Positions 42,047-42,099 of a stretch of DNA of 42,099 nucleotides are shown here, piece after piece. This stretch comes from Candidatus Amunia macphersoniae (GTDB lineage: Bacteria; Chloroflexota; Dormibacteria; Aeolococcales; Aeolococcaceae). The notes under the pieces were generated by a model. The model was not told where the DNA came from. It ran no database searches and worked only from the letters and a program-made list of their open reading frames with translations. The stretch's first letter is position 1. Each line of letters opens with the position of its first letter. A program made the translations under genes and the position numbers. The DNA is taken from contig JAEKNN010000018.1 of NCBI GenBank assembly GCA_016464795.1, positions 1-42,099 on the forward strand. The letters are read 5' to 3'.

Positions 42047-42099
42047 CGGGAAGTAGCTCAGCCAGGTTAGAGTGCACGGTTCGGGACCGTGAGGTCGGG
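42047..42099 (+). tRNA. tRNA-Pro (anticodon CGG), 3' end cut by window edge
   Basis: Acceptor 5' strand CGGGAAG, TA at positions 8-9, D-stem GCTC paired with GAGT, and anticodon stem CACGG/CCGTG around the loop TTCGGGA give anticodon CGG, read as proline. The variable loop AGGTC and the first T-stem bases GGG are present; the rest lies beyond the window. Confidence 0.9.

Noticed and set aside
42047..42099. tRNA-Pro as an integration site for a mobile element
   Set aside because: No integrase, attachment-site repeat or atypical composition is visible next to it, and the tRNA is cut by the window edge.
1..42099. CRISPR arrays, toxin-antitoxin pairs, restriction or other defence systems
   Set aside because: No regularly spaced repeats and no nuclease, methylase or antitoxin gene pair were found. 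The AbrB-like segment is fused to an ABC ATPase and is not a free antitoxin.

Overview
This 42 kb window is GC-rich chromosomal DNA, densely packed with ordinary bacterial genes. I see no prophage, insertion sequence, CRISPR array or rRNA. The gene content suggests an aerobic or facultative, probably menaquinone-using Terrabacteria-type bacterium, near Actinobacteriota, Chloroflexota or Candidatus Dormibacterota. The pointers are propionyl-CoA/methylmalonyl-CoA genes, several acyl-CoA dehydrogenases, an ETF:menaquinone-reductase-like Fe-S protein, a tmk-darA pair, pdxST, an AAA/R3H ATPase, frequent GTG starts and likely leaderless transcripts. No marker in the window fixes the phylum, so this assignment is inference.

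Layout. Positions 1-6808 (minus) form an acyl-CoA degradation operon read sucC, sucD, acyl-CoA dehydrogenase, thiolase, two more dehydrogenases (the last runs off the left edge). An aldo/keto reductase (minus) then diverges from a plus-strand run at 7959-12980: AI-2E-family permease, membrane acyltransferase, PIG-V-like and GT87-like glycosyltransferases. Positions 12927-16611 (minus) hold the propionate module (methylmalonyl-CoA epimerase, mutase catalytic subunit, carboxyltransferase). A second GT87-like gene, an SCP2-like protein and a lipoprotein follow. Positions 18941-21302 (minus) are an ArsR regulator-MFS exporter-GNAT operon with a clear promoter and palindromic operator.

Positions 21396-26983 carry a VOC protein and, on the minus strand, an ABC exporter operon (large FtsX/MacB-like permease, two ATPases, an SRPBCC protein). 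One ATPase has a degenerate signature motif and an AbrB-like tail. A 47-residue basic protein with its own consensus promoter lies beside it. Positions 27254-30689 hold the Fe-S/heme membrane oxidoreductase and an enoyl-CoA hydratase. Then come a hypothetical protein and an MccF-like S66 peptidase (plus), and a 148 bp inverted-repeat element. Positions 32621-38726 (minus) hold pdxS, then pdxT-GNAT-AAA/R3H-tmk-darA-DUF554. A GT-C-like membrane protein, an SRPBCC protein with a histone-H1-like tail, an LPLAT acyltransferase and a truncated tRNA-Pro(CGG) close the window.

How the genes fit together. Dehydrogenases, hydratase and thiolase give acetyl-CoA and propionyl-CoA. Their electrons would go through ETF (not in the window) to the Fe-S/heme protein and then to quinone. 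Propionyl-CoA would be carboxylated, epimerised and rearranged to succinyl-CoA, the substrate of SucCD. Three missing parts must lie elsewhere: the biotin carboxylase alpha subunit, the B12-binding mutase subunit and the ETF subunits. Ten same-strand gene junctions use a 4-base ATGA/GTGA overlap, so translational coupling looks like the rule here. No stretch over 300 bases lacks a gene; the longest gaps (about 200 bases at 32423-32620 and 40160-40360) contain inverted repeats.
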